DNA of 64,000 nucleotides. It comes from Methylosinus sp. Ce-a6. Lineage in GTDB: Bacteria > Pseudomonadota > Alphaproteobacteria > Rhizobiales > Beijerinckiaceae. A program made the position numbers and the translations under genes. Below are positions 15,724 to 24,512 of this stretch, in pieces (position 1 is the stretch's first letter; each line of letters opens with the position of its first letter). Location of the stretch: the NCBI RefSeq assembly GCF_009811655.1, contig NZ_BGJX01000018.1, forward strand, positions 1 to 64,000, in the 5' to 3' direction. The notes under the pieces are model-generated. The model did no database searches, was not told the DNA's origin, and was given only the letters and a program-made list of their open reading frames with translations.

Positions 15724-16305
15724 ATGGTTCCCGATCTTCTCTCGGGGCCGGCGCTGGAGCCCGTGTCGCTCGGCGACGCGAAGGCTTGGGCGCGGCTCGA
15801 TTCGAACGATGAGGATCAGCTGTTGTCGGCGCTGATCGTCTCCGCGCGCTTGACTCTCGAAGCCTACACGCGGCGCTTCTTCGTGACGCAGAGCTGGCGG
15901 ATGCGTCTCAATCGCTGGCCTGCGCAGGCGCTGCGTCGAAAAACATTGGCGGTTCCCTTCGCGCCTTTGCGCAGCGTCGCGGCGATCCGCGTGTTCGACT
16001 CCGCGGATATGGCGCAGACTCTTCCTGCGGCGACCTATCGCGCGGCGCCGTCTCGGGACGCGGGGCGCATCGTTTTTGTCGAGGCGCCGCCGGACCCCGG
16101 CCGCGACTATGACGCGATAGAGATCGATATCGTCGCCGGATATGGAGATGCGGCGGCGGATACGCCGGAGCCGCTGCGGCGCGCCATTCTCGCGCTCGTC
16201 GCGCATTGGCACGAGAATCGCGGAGACGCCGAGGACATCGCCGCGCCTCTGCCGACGCTGGTTCGCGCGCTCGCCAAGCCGTTTCGACGCGAGCGCCTGA
16301 CATGA
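15724..16305 (+). CDS. Head-tail connector (g6-like, phage gp6 family)
   Basis: A 193-residue adaptor that joins the portal ring to the neck. The N-terminal segment LEPVSLGDAKAWARLDSNDE followed by LIVSARLTLEAYTRRFF is characteristic of the gp6-like connector family. The C-terminal region contains DIVAGYGDAAADTPEPLRRA and a helix rich in basic residues. The stop overlaps the next start (ATGA). Confidence 0.85.
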   Translation: MVPDLLSGPALEPVSLGDAKAWARLDSNDEDQLLSALIVSARLTLEAYTRRFFVTQSWRMRLNRWPAQALRRKTLAVPFAPLRSVAAIRVFDSADMAQTLPAATYRAAPSRDAGRIVFVEAPPDPGRDYDAIEIDIVAGYGDAAADTPEPLRRAILALVAHWHENRGDAEDIAAPLPTLVRALAKPFRRERLT

Positions 16306-16628
16306 GCGCGCCGACGATCGGCGAGATGCGCCAACGCATGTCGCTCGAAGCGCCTGTCGACACTGCGGACGACAGCGGCGCGATGACGCGCGGCTATGTC
16401 GCGCTCGGCCAAATATGGGCGAAGCTCACGCCGCTCTCCGGCGAAGCGCAGTTCATCGCCGGCCGGCAGGAGCAGGCGATCGGATGGATCGCGCAAATTC
16501 GCTGGCGATCCGATGTGACGAGCGAGATGCGGCTCGTCGCCGGCGCGAGACGGCTGCGCGTCACATCGGTTCATGATCCAGACGGCCGACGCCGCATTCT
16601 GATTTGTCGCTGCGAGGAGATCGCATGA
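16302..16628 (+). CDS. Head-tail adaptor / head closure protein (g7-like)
   Basis: A 108-residue protein with the typical head-tail adaptor opening IGEMRQRMSLEAPVDTADDS, the central YVALGQIWAKLTPLSGEAQF and the ending DPDGRRRILICRCEEIA. This family forms the stopper ring between connector and tail tube. It is translationally coupled to g6 by a 4-bp overlap; the next gene begins 10 bp downstream. Confidence 0.82.
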   Translation: MSAPTIGEMRQRMSLEAPVDTADDSGAMTRGYVALGQIWAKLTPLSGEAQFIAGRQEQAIGWIAQIRWRSDVTSEMRLVAGARRLRVTSVHDPDGRRRILICRCEEIA

Positions 16629-16638
16629 GGAGGCGCAA

Positions 16639-17049
16639 ATGAGCGTTTCGCCGATTCTCGCCTTGCGCAGGGCGATGCGCGCCCGCCTCGCCGCGGACGC
16701 GTCGCTCCTCTCCGCGCTCGGCGGCGCGAAAATCTATGATGAAGCGCCGCGCGGCGCAGAATCTCCCTACGTCCTGTTCGCCGATACGAGATGGCGCGAC
16801 TGGTCGACGCCGGAATCGAAGGGCTCCGAGCAATCGATCACGCTTTCGGTGGTCTCGATCCAACGCGGGGCGGCTGAGGCGCTCGCCATAGGAGAGACAA
16901 TCCTGGCCCTGCTCGACGAGGCGCCGCTCGCGCTCGACGGCCACCGTCTCGTCGATCTTCGCCATCAGGCGAGCGAAACGCGGCGTGAGCAGAACGGCCG
17001 CTTCGCGCGCCTCGATCTGCGCTTTCGCGCGACGACGGAAGCGATTTGA
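16639..17049 (+). CDS. DUF3168 tail completion protein (g8-like)
   Basis: A 136-residue protein of the DUF3168 family: ILALRRAMRARLAADASLLS, then KIYDEAPRGAESPYVLFAD, VSIQRGAAEALAIGETIL and the final RLDLRFRATTEAI. These are tail terminator proteins that cap the tail tube and contact the head. The order between g7 and the tail-tube gene is as expected. Confidence 0.85.
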   Translation: MSVSPILALRRAMRARLAADASLLSALGGAKIYDEAPRGAESPYVLFADTRWRDWSTPESKGSEQSITLSVVSIQRGAAEALAIGETILALLDEAPLALDGHRLVDLRHQASETRREQNGRFARLDLRFRATTEAI

Positions 17050-17079
17050 CATTGCTGTTTCGAATTGGGGAGCCTTCGC

Positions 17080-17490
17080 ATGTCCGCACAAAAAGGAAAA
17101 GATCTGCTGCTGAAGCTCGACGATGGAAGCGGCGTCTTCGTCACCGTCGCGGGTCTGCGCACGCGCCGGATCTCGCTCAACGCGGAGACGGTGGATGCGA
17201 CCGACGCGGAATCTGTCGGGCGTTGGCGCGAGTTGCTCGACGGCGCCGGCGTGAAGCGCGCCAGCCTCGCGGGAACGGGGATTTTCAAGGACCAGGCGTC
17301 CGATGCGCTCATCCGCCAGCTCTTCTTCGACGGGCTGCTGCGCGAATGGCGAATCGTCGTTCCGGATTTCGGCGTCGTCGCGGGGTTGTTCCAGATCACC
17401 AGTCTCGACTATCGCGGCGAGCACAATGCCGAGATGACCTTCGACCTCGGGCTCGAATCGGCGGGCGCCCTTTCCTTCACGCCGGTGTGA
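17080..17490 (+). CDS. Major tail tube protein (g9-like)
   Basis: A 136-residue tail-tube subunit of the TP901-1/RcGTA type: SAQKGKDLLLKLDDGSGVFV, GLRTRRISLNAETVDATDAE, WRELLDGAGVKRASLAGTGI and DYRGEHNAEMTFDLGLESAG. It polymerises into the tail tube. I chose the ATG at 17080 because the protein then begins as relatives do; an in-frame ATG at 17065 would add five residues. Confidence 0.88.
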   Translation: MSAQKGKDLLLKLDDGSGVFVTVAGLRTRRISLNAETVDATDAESVGRWRELLDGAGVKRASLAGTGIFKDQASDALIRQLFFDGLLREWRIVVPDFGVVAGLFQITSLDYRGEHNAEMTFDLGLESAGALSFTPV

Positions 17491-17500
17491 GGCGGTCGCC

Positions 17501-17851
17501 ATGGCCAATGCGAAACGCGGAGAAATCGAGGCGACGCTCGACGGCGAGACCTATCGCCTCTGTCTGACGCTCGGCGCGCTCGCCGAGCTCGAGAGCGGCT
17601 TCGGCGCGAGCGATCTCGTCGCGCTCGCCGAAAGATTTGAAGGGCGTCGGCTCGGCGCGCTGGATCTCATTCGCATCATCGGATGCGGATTGCGCGGCGG
17701 CGGATATGGGTTGAGCGACGATCAGGTCGCGGGCATGACCGTCGCGGGCGGACTCGGCGCTTATGTGAAAATCGTCGCAGAGCTGCTGGAGGCGACCTTC
17801 GGCGGGACGGAAAGCGCAAACCCTCGGCCGCCGCAGGACGCGAGCGGGTGA
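17501..17851 (+). CDS. GTA TfR-family tail assembly protein (g10-like)
   Basis: A 116-residue member of the small family known from gene transfer agents: NAKRGEIEATLDGETYRLCL, GALAELESGFGASDLVALAE, and the conserved RIIGCGLRGGG. It is thought to act as a tail assembly chaperone. Its stop overlaps the start of the next gene (GTGA), which supports the usual paired chaperone arrangement. Confidence 0.85.
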   Translation: MANAKRGEIEATLDGETYRLCLTLGALAELESGFGASDLVALAERFEGRRLGALDLIRIIGCGLRGGGYGLSDDQVAGMTVAGGLGAYVKIVAELLEATFGGTESANPRPPQDASG

Positions 17852-18051
17852 GGCCGCAGCCCTTTCCCTGGGCGCGGGCCATGGCCTTCGGGCTCGGCGT
17901 TCTGCGGCTTTCGTCGCACGACTTCTGGGCGATGACGCCGCGCGAATTGGCGAGCGCGGCGGAGGGCGTCTATGGGCGCGCGGGCGGCGCGCCGTCTCGC
18001 GACACGCTCGCCGCATTGATGCGCGCATTTCCGGACGGTGAACAAAAATGA
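17848..18051 (+). CDS. Phage/GTA tail assembly chaperone, g10.1-like
   Basis: A 67-residue protein starting at GTG 17848, overlapping the TfR gene by four bases. PFPWARAMAFGLGVLRLSSH and FWAMTPRELASAAEGVYGR match the small phage tail assembly chaperone family (rcc01693-like) that follows g10 in RcGTA. It is overlapped again at its end by the tape-measure start, so the three genes are translationally coupled. Confidence 0.8.
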   Translation: MRPQPFPWARAMAFGLGVLRLSSHDFWAMTPRELASAAEGVYGRAGGAPSRDTLAALMRAFPDGEQK

Positions 18052-18641
18052 CCGATTCGACGACGAGCGACGGCGCGGCATCGCAGGCGTCCTTCGATCT
18101 TCCGTTTCAAGCGCTCGATCTGCGGACGACGAGGTCGCTGCTGCAGGATATCAATGTCGCCGCATCGACGGCGACGAAGACCTTGTCGGGCGGCCTCGCC
18201 AGCGCGGCCGTCAGCGGCAAGAGCTTCGATGCGACGCTCGCCTCCATTGCGCGGTCGCTCGCCAAGCTCGGCGTGAGCGCCGGCGCGCATGCGTTGACGC
18301 AAGGCGTGACGAGCGGATTGAGCGCGCTCATCTCCGGCGGCTTCGGCGGCGGCGGCGGCGTTTCGGTCGCGCCTTTCGCCGATGGCGGCGTCGTCGCGTC
18401 TCCGACCTTTTTCGGCGCGAATGGCGCCGTCGGGCTGATGGGCGAGCGCGGCGCCGAGGCGATCATGCCGCTCGCGCGCGGGCCGGACGGACGGCTCGGC
18501 GTGGCGATGCAGGGGACGACGAATCCGGTCGCGGTCACGGTCAATATAGCAACGCAGGATGTCGCGAGCTTTCGTCGCTCGGAAGGGCAGATATCGGCGA
18601 TGCTCGCGCGCGCCGTTGCGCGCGGCCGGCGCAGTCTGTGA
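18048..18641 (+). CDS. Short tail tape-measure protein (g11-like)
   Basis: A 197-residue protein, far shorter than phage tape measures but close to the RcGTA version, implying a very short tail. It contains LPFQALDLRTTRSLLQDI, a hydrophobic Gly-rich centre (LSALISGGFGGGGGVSVAPF) and the typical GLMGERGAEAIMPLARGPDG segment. The ATG overlaps the preceding stop (ATGA). Confidence 0.82.
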   Translation: MTDSTTSDGAASQASFDLPFQALDLRTTRSLLQDINVAASTATKTLSGGLASAAVSGKSFDATLASIARSLAKLGVSAGAHALTQGVTSGLSALISGGFGGGGGVSVAPFADGGVVASPTFFGANGAVGLMGERGAEAIMPLARGPDGRLGVAMQGTTNPVAVTVNIATQDVASFRRSEGQISAMLARAVARGRRSL

Positions 18642-18653
18642 GGAGCCTCGGAC

Positions 18654-19295
18654 ATGCTGGAGTTTCACGAGACGCGCTTTCCGCTCGACGTGTCGGTGAA
18701 TGGACGCGGAGGACCGGAGCGGCGCACCGATATTGTCGCGCTCGGCTCCAATCGCGAGGCGCGCAATGCGCGATGGGCGAATTCGCGTCGGCGTTATGAG
18801 GCGGGCTATGGCGTCAAATCGCTGGCGCAGCTCGCCGCGGTGATCGAATTTTTCGAGGAGCGGCGCGGACGGCTGATCGGCTTTCGTTGGCGCGATCGCA
18901 GCGATTTCTCCTCGGCGCGGCAGGGCGGAGCGCCTTGGCCGATCGATCAGGCGCTCGGCCAAGGCGACGGCGCCCGCGCGCAATTTCAGCTGCTCAAGAC
19001 CTATGGCGCGAGCTTTGCGCCCTATGCGCGCGCGATCGCCAAGCCGGTCGCCGGGAGCGTGCGCGTCGCGGTCGCCGGCGTCGAGAAGGCGTATGGCGTC
19101 GATTTCGACGTCGACGCCACGACTGGCGTCGTGACTTTCTCGCCATTGGCCATTCCTGTGAGCGGCGCGGCGGTGACGGCGGGATTTCTCTTCGATGTGC
19201 CCGCGCGCTTCGACACGGATTATCTCGAGATCGACGTCTCGTCCTTCGAGGCCGGCGCCATTCCGAACATTCCGATCGTCGAGATCGTGCCGTGA
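18654..19295 (+). CDS. DUF2460 distal tail protein (g12-like)
   Basis: A 213-residue protein of the DUF2460 (TIGR02217) family: FHETRFPLDVSVNGRGGPER, RRRYEAGYGVKSLAQLAAVI, FRWRDRSDFSSARQGGAPWP and the C-terminal RFDTDYLEIDVSSFEAGAIP. It forms the distal tail ring at the base of the tail in GTAs. The gap to the tape measure is 12 bp with a GGAG ribosome binding site. Confidence 0.88.
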   Translation: MLEFHETRFPLDVSVNGRGGPERRTDIVALGSNREARNARWANSRRRYEAGYGVKSLAQLAAVIEFFEERRGRLIGFRWRDRSDFSSARQGGAPWPIDQALGQGDGARAQFQLLKTYGASFAPYARAIAKPVAGSVRVAVAGVEKAYGVDFDVDATTGVVTFSPLAIPVSGAAVTAGFLFDVPARFDTDYLEIDVSSFEAGAIPNIPIVEIVP

Positions 19296-19305
19296 AGGAG
19301 AAGAG

Positions 19306-20196
19306 ATGCGCTCGATTTCATCGTCCATGCGGGAAAGTCTCGACGCCTGCGCCTCGACGCTCTGCAATTGCTGGCGGCTCGCGCGCAAGGATGGCGCGAT
19401 CATGGGGTTCACCGATCATGATCGCGATCTTTCCTTTGCCGGCGTCGCCTATCGCGCCGCCTCCGGGCTTTCGGCCGGTCGGATCGAAGCCGTCGTCGGC
19501 CTCGCGGTGGGAAGCGGCGAGGTGGTCGGCGCGCTCAAATCGGACGGGCTCGTCGAGCGCGATCTGGCCAACGGCCTCTATGACGGCGCCGCGGTGGAGA
19601 TTTGGCTGGTCGACTGGACCAATATCGATAATCGCCTGCTCGTCGACGCCGCGACGATCGGCGAGGTGACGCGCAGCGAATTCGCCTTTCGCGCGGAGCT
19701 GCGCTCGCTCGCGCATTTGTTCGACGAGACGCGCGGCGACAGTTTTCAGCGCGGATGTTCCGCCGATCTCGGCGACGGGCGCTGCAAGATCGATCTCGGC
19801 GCGGCGGGGCTCCATACGACCGGCGTCGTGGTCGGGATGGCGCGGGGCGCGATCGTCGCAAATCTCGCGAGCGAATTCGGCGATGGTTTCTTCACGGGGG
19901 GAACGCTGACAGTCACGAGCGGAGCCAATGCGGGCGCGAAAGTCGCGATCAGATCGCATCGGCGCTCCGGCGCAAACGCCGATCTTGCATTGTGGTCGCA
20001 GCTCGCGGGCGCGATCGCCGCGGGCGACGCTCTCGCGCTCGTCGCGGGATGCGACAAGACCGCCGCGACCTGCCACGGGAAATTCGGGAACATCGTCAAT
20101 TTTCGCGGAGTTCCGCATATGCCGGGCAATGACGTCGTCATCTCCTATCCGAGCTCGCTCGCGCCGACGATGGACGGCGGGAGCTATTTTCGATGA
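19306..20196 (+). CDS. DUF2163 tail hub protein (g13-like)
   Basis: A 296-residue protein of the DUF2163 (TIGR02218) family. Markers are TLCNCWRLARKDGAIMGFTD, DGLVERDLANGLYDGAAVEI and the cysteine-bearing GCSADLGDGRCKIDLGA and GCDKTAATCHGKFGNIVNFR, which may hold an Fe-S cluster or zinc as suggested for the RcGTA hub. The ATG at 19306 has GAAGGAG 8 bases upstream. The stop overlaps the start of the peptidase gene (ATGA). Confidence 0.88.
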   Translation: MRSISSSMRESLDACASTLCNCWRLARKDGAIMGFTDHDRDLSFAGVAYRAASGLSAGRIEAVVGLAVGSGEVVGALKSDGLVERDLANGLYDGAAVEIWLVDWTNIDNRLLVDAATIGEVTRSEFAFRAELRSLAHLFDETRGDSFQRGCSADLGDGRCKIDLGAAGLHTTGVVVGMARGAIVANLASEFGDGFFTGGTLTVTSGANAGAKVAIRSHRRSGANADLALWSQLAGAIAAGDALALVAGCDKTAATCHGKFGNIVNFRGVPHMPGNDVVISYPSSLAPTMDGGSYFR

Positions 20197-20630
20197 GCGG
20201 CCTCGCGCGCGCGGCGATCGTCGCGGAGGCGCGACGATGGATCGGCACGCCCTATCGACATCAAGCCTCGCTCATTCACGTCGGCTGCGATTGCCTCGGT
20301 CTGGTGCGCGGCGTTTGGCGCGCGCTGGTCGGGCCGGAGCCCGAGCGCGCGCCTCCCTATTCGCCGGATTGGGCGGAGGCGCGCGGCGAGGAGACCTTGG
20401 CGCTGGCGGCGCATCGGCATTTTGCGAGCGCTCGAGCAGATGCGTTTCGCGCCGGAGACGTGCTGCTGTTTCGTTTTCGGGACCATGCGCCGGCCAAGCA
20501 CCTCGGCATAGCGACGAGCGCGACGCATATGGTCCATGCCCATGGCGGCGCCTGCGTCGCCGAAGCGGCGATCGGAATTTGGCGAAAAAGATTGGTCGGC
20601 GCGTTCGCCTTTCCTGGCGTGACGGACTGA
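20193..20630 (+). CDS. NlpC/P60 cell-wall peptidase of the tail (g14-like)
   Basis: A 145-residue NlpC/P60 family cysteine peptidase. The catalytic Cys lies in VGCDCLGLVRGVWRALVG and the His in AKHLGIATSATHMVHAHGG. In GTAs and phages this protein sits at the tail tip and cuts peptidoglycan so DNA can pass into the recipient. It is coupled to the hub genes on both sides. Confidence 0.88.
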   Translation: MSGLARAAIVAEARRWIGTPYRHQASLIHVGCDCLGLVRGVWRALVGPEPERAPPYSPDWAEARGEETLALAAHRHFASARADAFRAGDVLLFRFRDHAPAKHLGIATSATHMVHAHGGACVAEAAIGIWRKRLVGAFAFPGVTD

Positions 20631-20645
20631 TGTTTCGAGGACGAT

Positions 20646-23600
20646 ATGGCGACACTTCTGTTGCAGACGGTCGGCGCGGGAGTGGCGTCGATCGGCTCTA
20701 TACTCGACAATGTGCTCGTCGGAGTGGGCGGCGCGCTGGTGGACGCCGCGCTGCAGCCGCGCGCGGCGACGCGCTATGAGATCGGCCCGCGTCTGAAGGC
20801 GATGGACGGCGTCGCCTCGACGGAGGGCGCGGCTATACCGCGCGTCTATGGCCGCGCGCGAATCGGCGGGCAGATGATCTGGGCGACGCGTTTTGTCGAG
20901 CAGACGAATGTCTCGCTCGGCGGCGGAGTCAGTCGCGGCAAGGGCGGCGGCGGATCGCCGCAGACGATCGATGTCACCTATTCTTATTACGCGAATTTCG
21001 CGATCGGCCTCTGCGAGGGGCCGATCGCTTTCGTGCGGCGCATTTTCGCGGACGGCAATGAGCTCGATATGACGAGCTTGCCGATCCGAATCTACAAGGG
21101 CGACGAGCAGCAGCTTCCGGATCCGCTGATTGTCGCGAAGGAGGGCGCAGAATCTGCGCCGGCCTATCGCGGGCTCGCCTATATCGTGTTCGAGCAATTG
21201 GCGCTCGCGCCCTTCGGCAATCGCATTCCGCAATTCACCTTCGAGGTGACGCGGCCGGTCGCGGGATTGGGCGGAGCGATTCGCGCCATCGATGTGATTC
21301 CGGGCGCGACCGAGGCCGGTTATCAGCCGTCGCTGCAATTGAACTTCTCTTCGCCCGGCGTGAGCGTCGCGGAGAACAGGCATCAGCTGACGGCGGCGAG
21401 CGATTGGACTGCCTCGATCGATGCGCTGCAGGCGCTCTGTCCCAATCTCGAGAGCGTCGCGCTCGTCGTGTCCTGGTTCGGCGATGATTTGCGCGCCGCG
21501 CATTGCGCGATCGCGCCGCGCGTCGACGCGACATTCAAGACGATCGGCGAGTTCGATTATGTCTATGGGCCCTATTGGCCGGCGGATTGGTCGGTCGCGG
21601 GCCTCTTTCGCGCCAGCGCGCGGCTCGTCTCGCAGATCGACGGAAAGGCGGCCTTCGGCGGCACGCCGAGCGACGCGTCCGTTCGCGCCGCCATCGCCGA
21701 TCTGAGGGCGCGCGGACTCTTCGTGGTCCTCTATCCTTTCGTGATGATGGATGTGCCGGCGGGCAATGTTCTTCCCGATCCGCGCACGGGCGTCGCCGGC
21801 CAGCCGGCCTTTCCCTGGCGCGGACGCATCACTTGCGATCCGGCGCCGGGACGCGTTGCAACAGTGGATGGAACGACAGCAGCGGCGACGCAGGTCGCGG
21901 CCTTCTTCGCGCAATATCGCAGCTTCGTGCTGCATTGCGCTGCTCTCTGCGAGGAGGCGGGCGGCGTCGACGCCTTTGTCATCGGCTCGGAGCTCGTCGA
22001 GCTCACGCGTATTCGCTCCGCGCCGGGCGTCTATCCGGCCGTGGCGGAGCTGTGTTCGCTCGCCGCCGATGTGCGGGGCGTTTTGCGCAGCGGAACCAAG
22101 ATCGGCTACGCCGCCGATTGGACCGAATATGGCGGGCATGTGCCCGCGGAAGGCGAGCTTCGTTTTCCGCTCGATCCGCTATGGGCGTCGACGGCGATCG
22201 ATTTTGTCGGGATCGACGTCTATTGGCCGCTTTCCGATTGGCGCGACGGCGGCGATCATCTCGACGCCGGGATCGCCTCGAGCGTCTATGACGTCGATTA
22301 TCTCACGACGCGCGTCGCCGCGGGCGAGGGATATGATTGGTTCTACGCCACTGAAGCGGATCGTCTGGCGCAAATTCGCGCGCCGATCGTCGATGGGCTC
22401 GGCAAGGCCTGGGCGTTTCGCGTCAAGGACCTCGTGTCCTGGTGGTCGAATGCGCATTTCGAGAGGGTCGGCGGAGCCGAGCTCGCGGCGCCGACCGCCT
22501 GGACGCCCTATGGCAAGCCGATCTGGATCGTCGAGACAGGATGTCCGGCCGTCGATCGCGGCGCCAATGCGCCGAATGTGTTTCCCGACGCGCAGTCGTC
22601 GGAGGGCGGGCTGCCGTATTTCTCGCGCGGCGGACGCGACGATCTGATGCAGGCGCGATTCATCGAGGCGATGATCGCGCATTTCGATCCGACGACGGAG
22701 GGGGGCGACGCGCGCAATCCATTGTCGCCCGTCTATGGCGGTCGCATGGTCGATCCGGCGCGCATTCATCTCTGGTGCTGGGACGCGCGGCCGTTTCCAG
22801 CTTTTCCGGGATGTTCGGACGTCTGGGCCGACGCGCCGAATTGGGAGACGGGACATTGGCTGAACGGGCGGCTCGAAGGCGCGCCGCTCGACCGCCTCGT
22901 CGCGTCGCTCGCCTCGACCGTCGGAACAGACGAGCTCGCGGCGGAGCGTCCGGCGATCCAGGGTTTCGTCGACGGCTATGTTCTGGATGCGGCCATGTCG
23001 CCGCGCCAGGCGATCGAGCCGCTCGCTTCGCTGTTTTGCTTCGACGTGGTCGTCAGCGGCGGCCGGCTGCGTTTCGTTTGTCGTGCGACGAAGAGCGTGC
23101 GGGAGATCGGCGACGACGACCTCGTTCCGAGCAAGGACGGAACGCTGATCGAGCTGCGGCGCGCGCAGGAGAGCGAGTTGCCGCATGAGATCGCGCTCTC
23201 GTTCTGCGATTCGGAGTTCGATTATCGCACGGGCCGCGTTTTGTCGCGGCGGCTCGAGGGCTATTCCTCGCGCCGCAGCGAGGCGCAGACGGCGGTGATG
23301 ATGGGCCGCGCCGATGCGCAGCGCCTGGCGGAGGTCTGGCTGCAGGACATATGGGCAGGCCGCGAGACGGCGCGATTTTCGGTGAGGCCGAATCTCGTCG
23401 CGCTGGAGCCGGGCGATGTCGTCGCGCTGGCGGCGACGCCGGATCGGCTATGGCAGATCACGCGCGTCACCGATGGCGACGCGCGCGAGATCGAGGCGAG
23501 AGCCATCGATGCGAGCGTCCATGACGTCGGCGCGCGGGCTGTCGCCCGGCGCAGGCTCGCGGCGCCCGGCGTGATCGGGCCTCCGCGCGTCGTCGTTCTC

Positions 23601-24506
23601 GATCTCGCGATCGCGAGGAATGGGGCGACGGCGCTGTCCTATGTCGCGGGCTTCGCGGATCCTTGGCCCGGCGCGCTCGCCCTATGGCGCAAGATCGGCT
23701 CGTCTTTCGAGTCGATCGGGCTGATCGAGACGCGGGCGACGATCGGCGAGACTTTGGACGTGCTGGCGCCGGGGCCGCTCGGACGCTTCGATCGCGGCGC
23801 GAGCCTCACCGTGAAGCTGTCTTCCGGCGCGCTCGCTTCGGTGGATGACGCGAGCGCCTTCGCGCTGCGTTCGGCCATGGCGATCCGCGGAGCCGACGGC
23901 GCTTGGGAGATCTTCGCCTTCACGCGCGCGGAGCTCATCGCGACGAACACTTATCGCTTGTCGCGATTGCTGCGCGGGATCGGCGGCGAGGATTTGCTCG
24001 CTTTGCGCAGCGTGGCGGCGGGGGCGACGGTCGTGCTGCTGGACGACGCCGTCGTTCCGCTCGCCGCCGACGCCGCGCAGATCGATTCGGCGCGAGTCTA
24101 TCGCATCGGCCCGGCCGATCGCGATCATGGCGATCCGACCTATGTCGAGCTCGAGGTCGCCGCGACGCGTAAGTCCTTGGCGCCCTATTCGCCGACCCAT
24201 GCGCGGGCGCGGCGGGTCGCGGAAGGCGTCGTCATCTCCTTCACGCGGCGCGGGCGCATCGACGCCGACGCATGGGAGGGCGTCGAGATTCCGCTCGGCG
24301 AAGAGAGCGAAGCCTATGAGGTCGTCATCGCGGCGCCCGGCGGCGCGCGCGCGCTGAGCGCTTCGACCAATTCCGTTCTCTATGCGGCGACGGATGAGCT
24401 CGCCGATTTCGGCGCGCCGCAGACGAGTTTGTCGGTGCAGATTTTTCAGATCGGCGCGCGCGTCGGCCGGGGCTTTCCGCTCGCTGCGACGCTTTCCATC
24501 GAGTGA
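20646..24506 (+). CDS. Large tail-tip megatron protein with TIM-barrel and gpJ-like domains (g15-like)
   Basis: A 1286-residue protein, close in length to RcGTA g15. The N-terminal part (RYEIGPRLKAMDGVASTEGA, GKGGGGSPQTIDVTYSYYAN) is the phage tail baseplate domain. Residues about 430-720 form the GTA TIM-barrel, a glycoside-hydrolase-like fold (FVGIDVYWPLSDWRDGGDHL, PIWIVETGCPAVDRGAN). The C-terminal third resembles the phage J-type tail protein and ends in receptor-facing modules. It is expected to bind, and perhaps degrade, recipient surface glycans. Confidence 0.9.
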   Translation: MATLLLQTVGAGVASIGSILDNVLVGVGGALVDAALQPRAATRYEIGPRLKAMDGVASTEGAAIPRVYGRARIGGQMIWATRFVEQTNVSLGGGVSRGKGGGGSPQTIDVTYSYYANFAIGLCEGPIAFVRRIFADGNELDMTSLPIRIYKGDEQQLPDPLIVAKEGAESAPAYRGLAYIVFEQLALAPFGNRIPQFTFEVTRPVAGLGGAIRAIDVIPGATEAGYQPSLQLNFSSPGVSVAENRHQLTAASDWTASIDALQALCPNLESVALVVSWFGDDLRAAHCAIAPRVDATFKTIGEFDYVYGPYWPADWSVAGLFRASARLVSQIDGKAAFGGTPSDASVRAAIADLRARGLFVVLYPFVMMDVPAGNVLPDPRTGVAGQPAFPWRGRITCDPAPGRVATVDGTTAAATQVAAFFAQYRSFVLHCAALCEEAGGVDAFVIGSELVELTRIRSAPGVYPAVAELCSLAADVRGVLRSGTKIGYAADWTEYGGHVPAEGELRFPLDPLWASTAIDFVGIDVYWPLSDWRDGGDHLDAGIASSVYDVDYLTTRVAAGEGYDWFYATEADRLAQIRAPIVDGLGKAWAFRVKDLVSWWSNAHFERVGGAELAAPTAWTPYGKPIWIVETGCPAVDRGANAPNVFPDAQSSEGGLPYFSRGGRDDLMQARFIEAMIAHFDPTTEGGDARNPLSPVYGGRMVDPARIHLWCWDARPFPAFPGCSDVWADAPNWETGHWLNGRLEGAPLDRLVASLASTVGTDELAAERPAIQGFVDGYVLDAAMSPRQAIEPLASLFCFDVVVSGGRLRFVCRATKSVREIGDDDLVPSKDGTLIELRRAQESELPHEIALSFCDSEFDYRTGRVLSRRLEGYSSRRSEAQTAVMMGRADAQRLAEVWLQDIWAGRETARFSVRPNLVALEPGDVVALAATPDRLWQITRVTDGDAREIEARAIDASVHDVGARAVARRRLAAPGVIGPPRVVVLDLAIARNGATALSYVAGFADPWPGALALWRKIGSSFESIGLIETRATIGETLDVLAPGPLGRFDRGASLTVKLSSGALASVDDASAFALRSAMAIRGADGAWEIFAFTRAELIATNTYRLSRLLRGIGGEDLLALRSVAAGATVVLLDDAVVPLAADAAQIDSARVYRIGPADRDHGDPTYVELEVAATRKSLAPYSPTHARARRVAEGVVISFTRRGRIDADAWEGVEIPLGEESEAYEVVIAAPGGARALSASTNSVLYAATDELADFGAPQTSLSVQIFQIGARVGRGFPLAATLSIE

Positions 24507-24512
24507 GGCCCC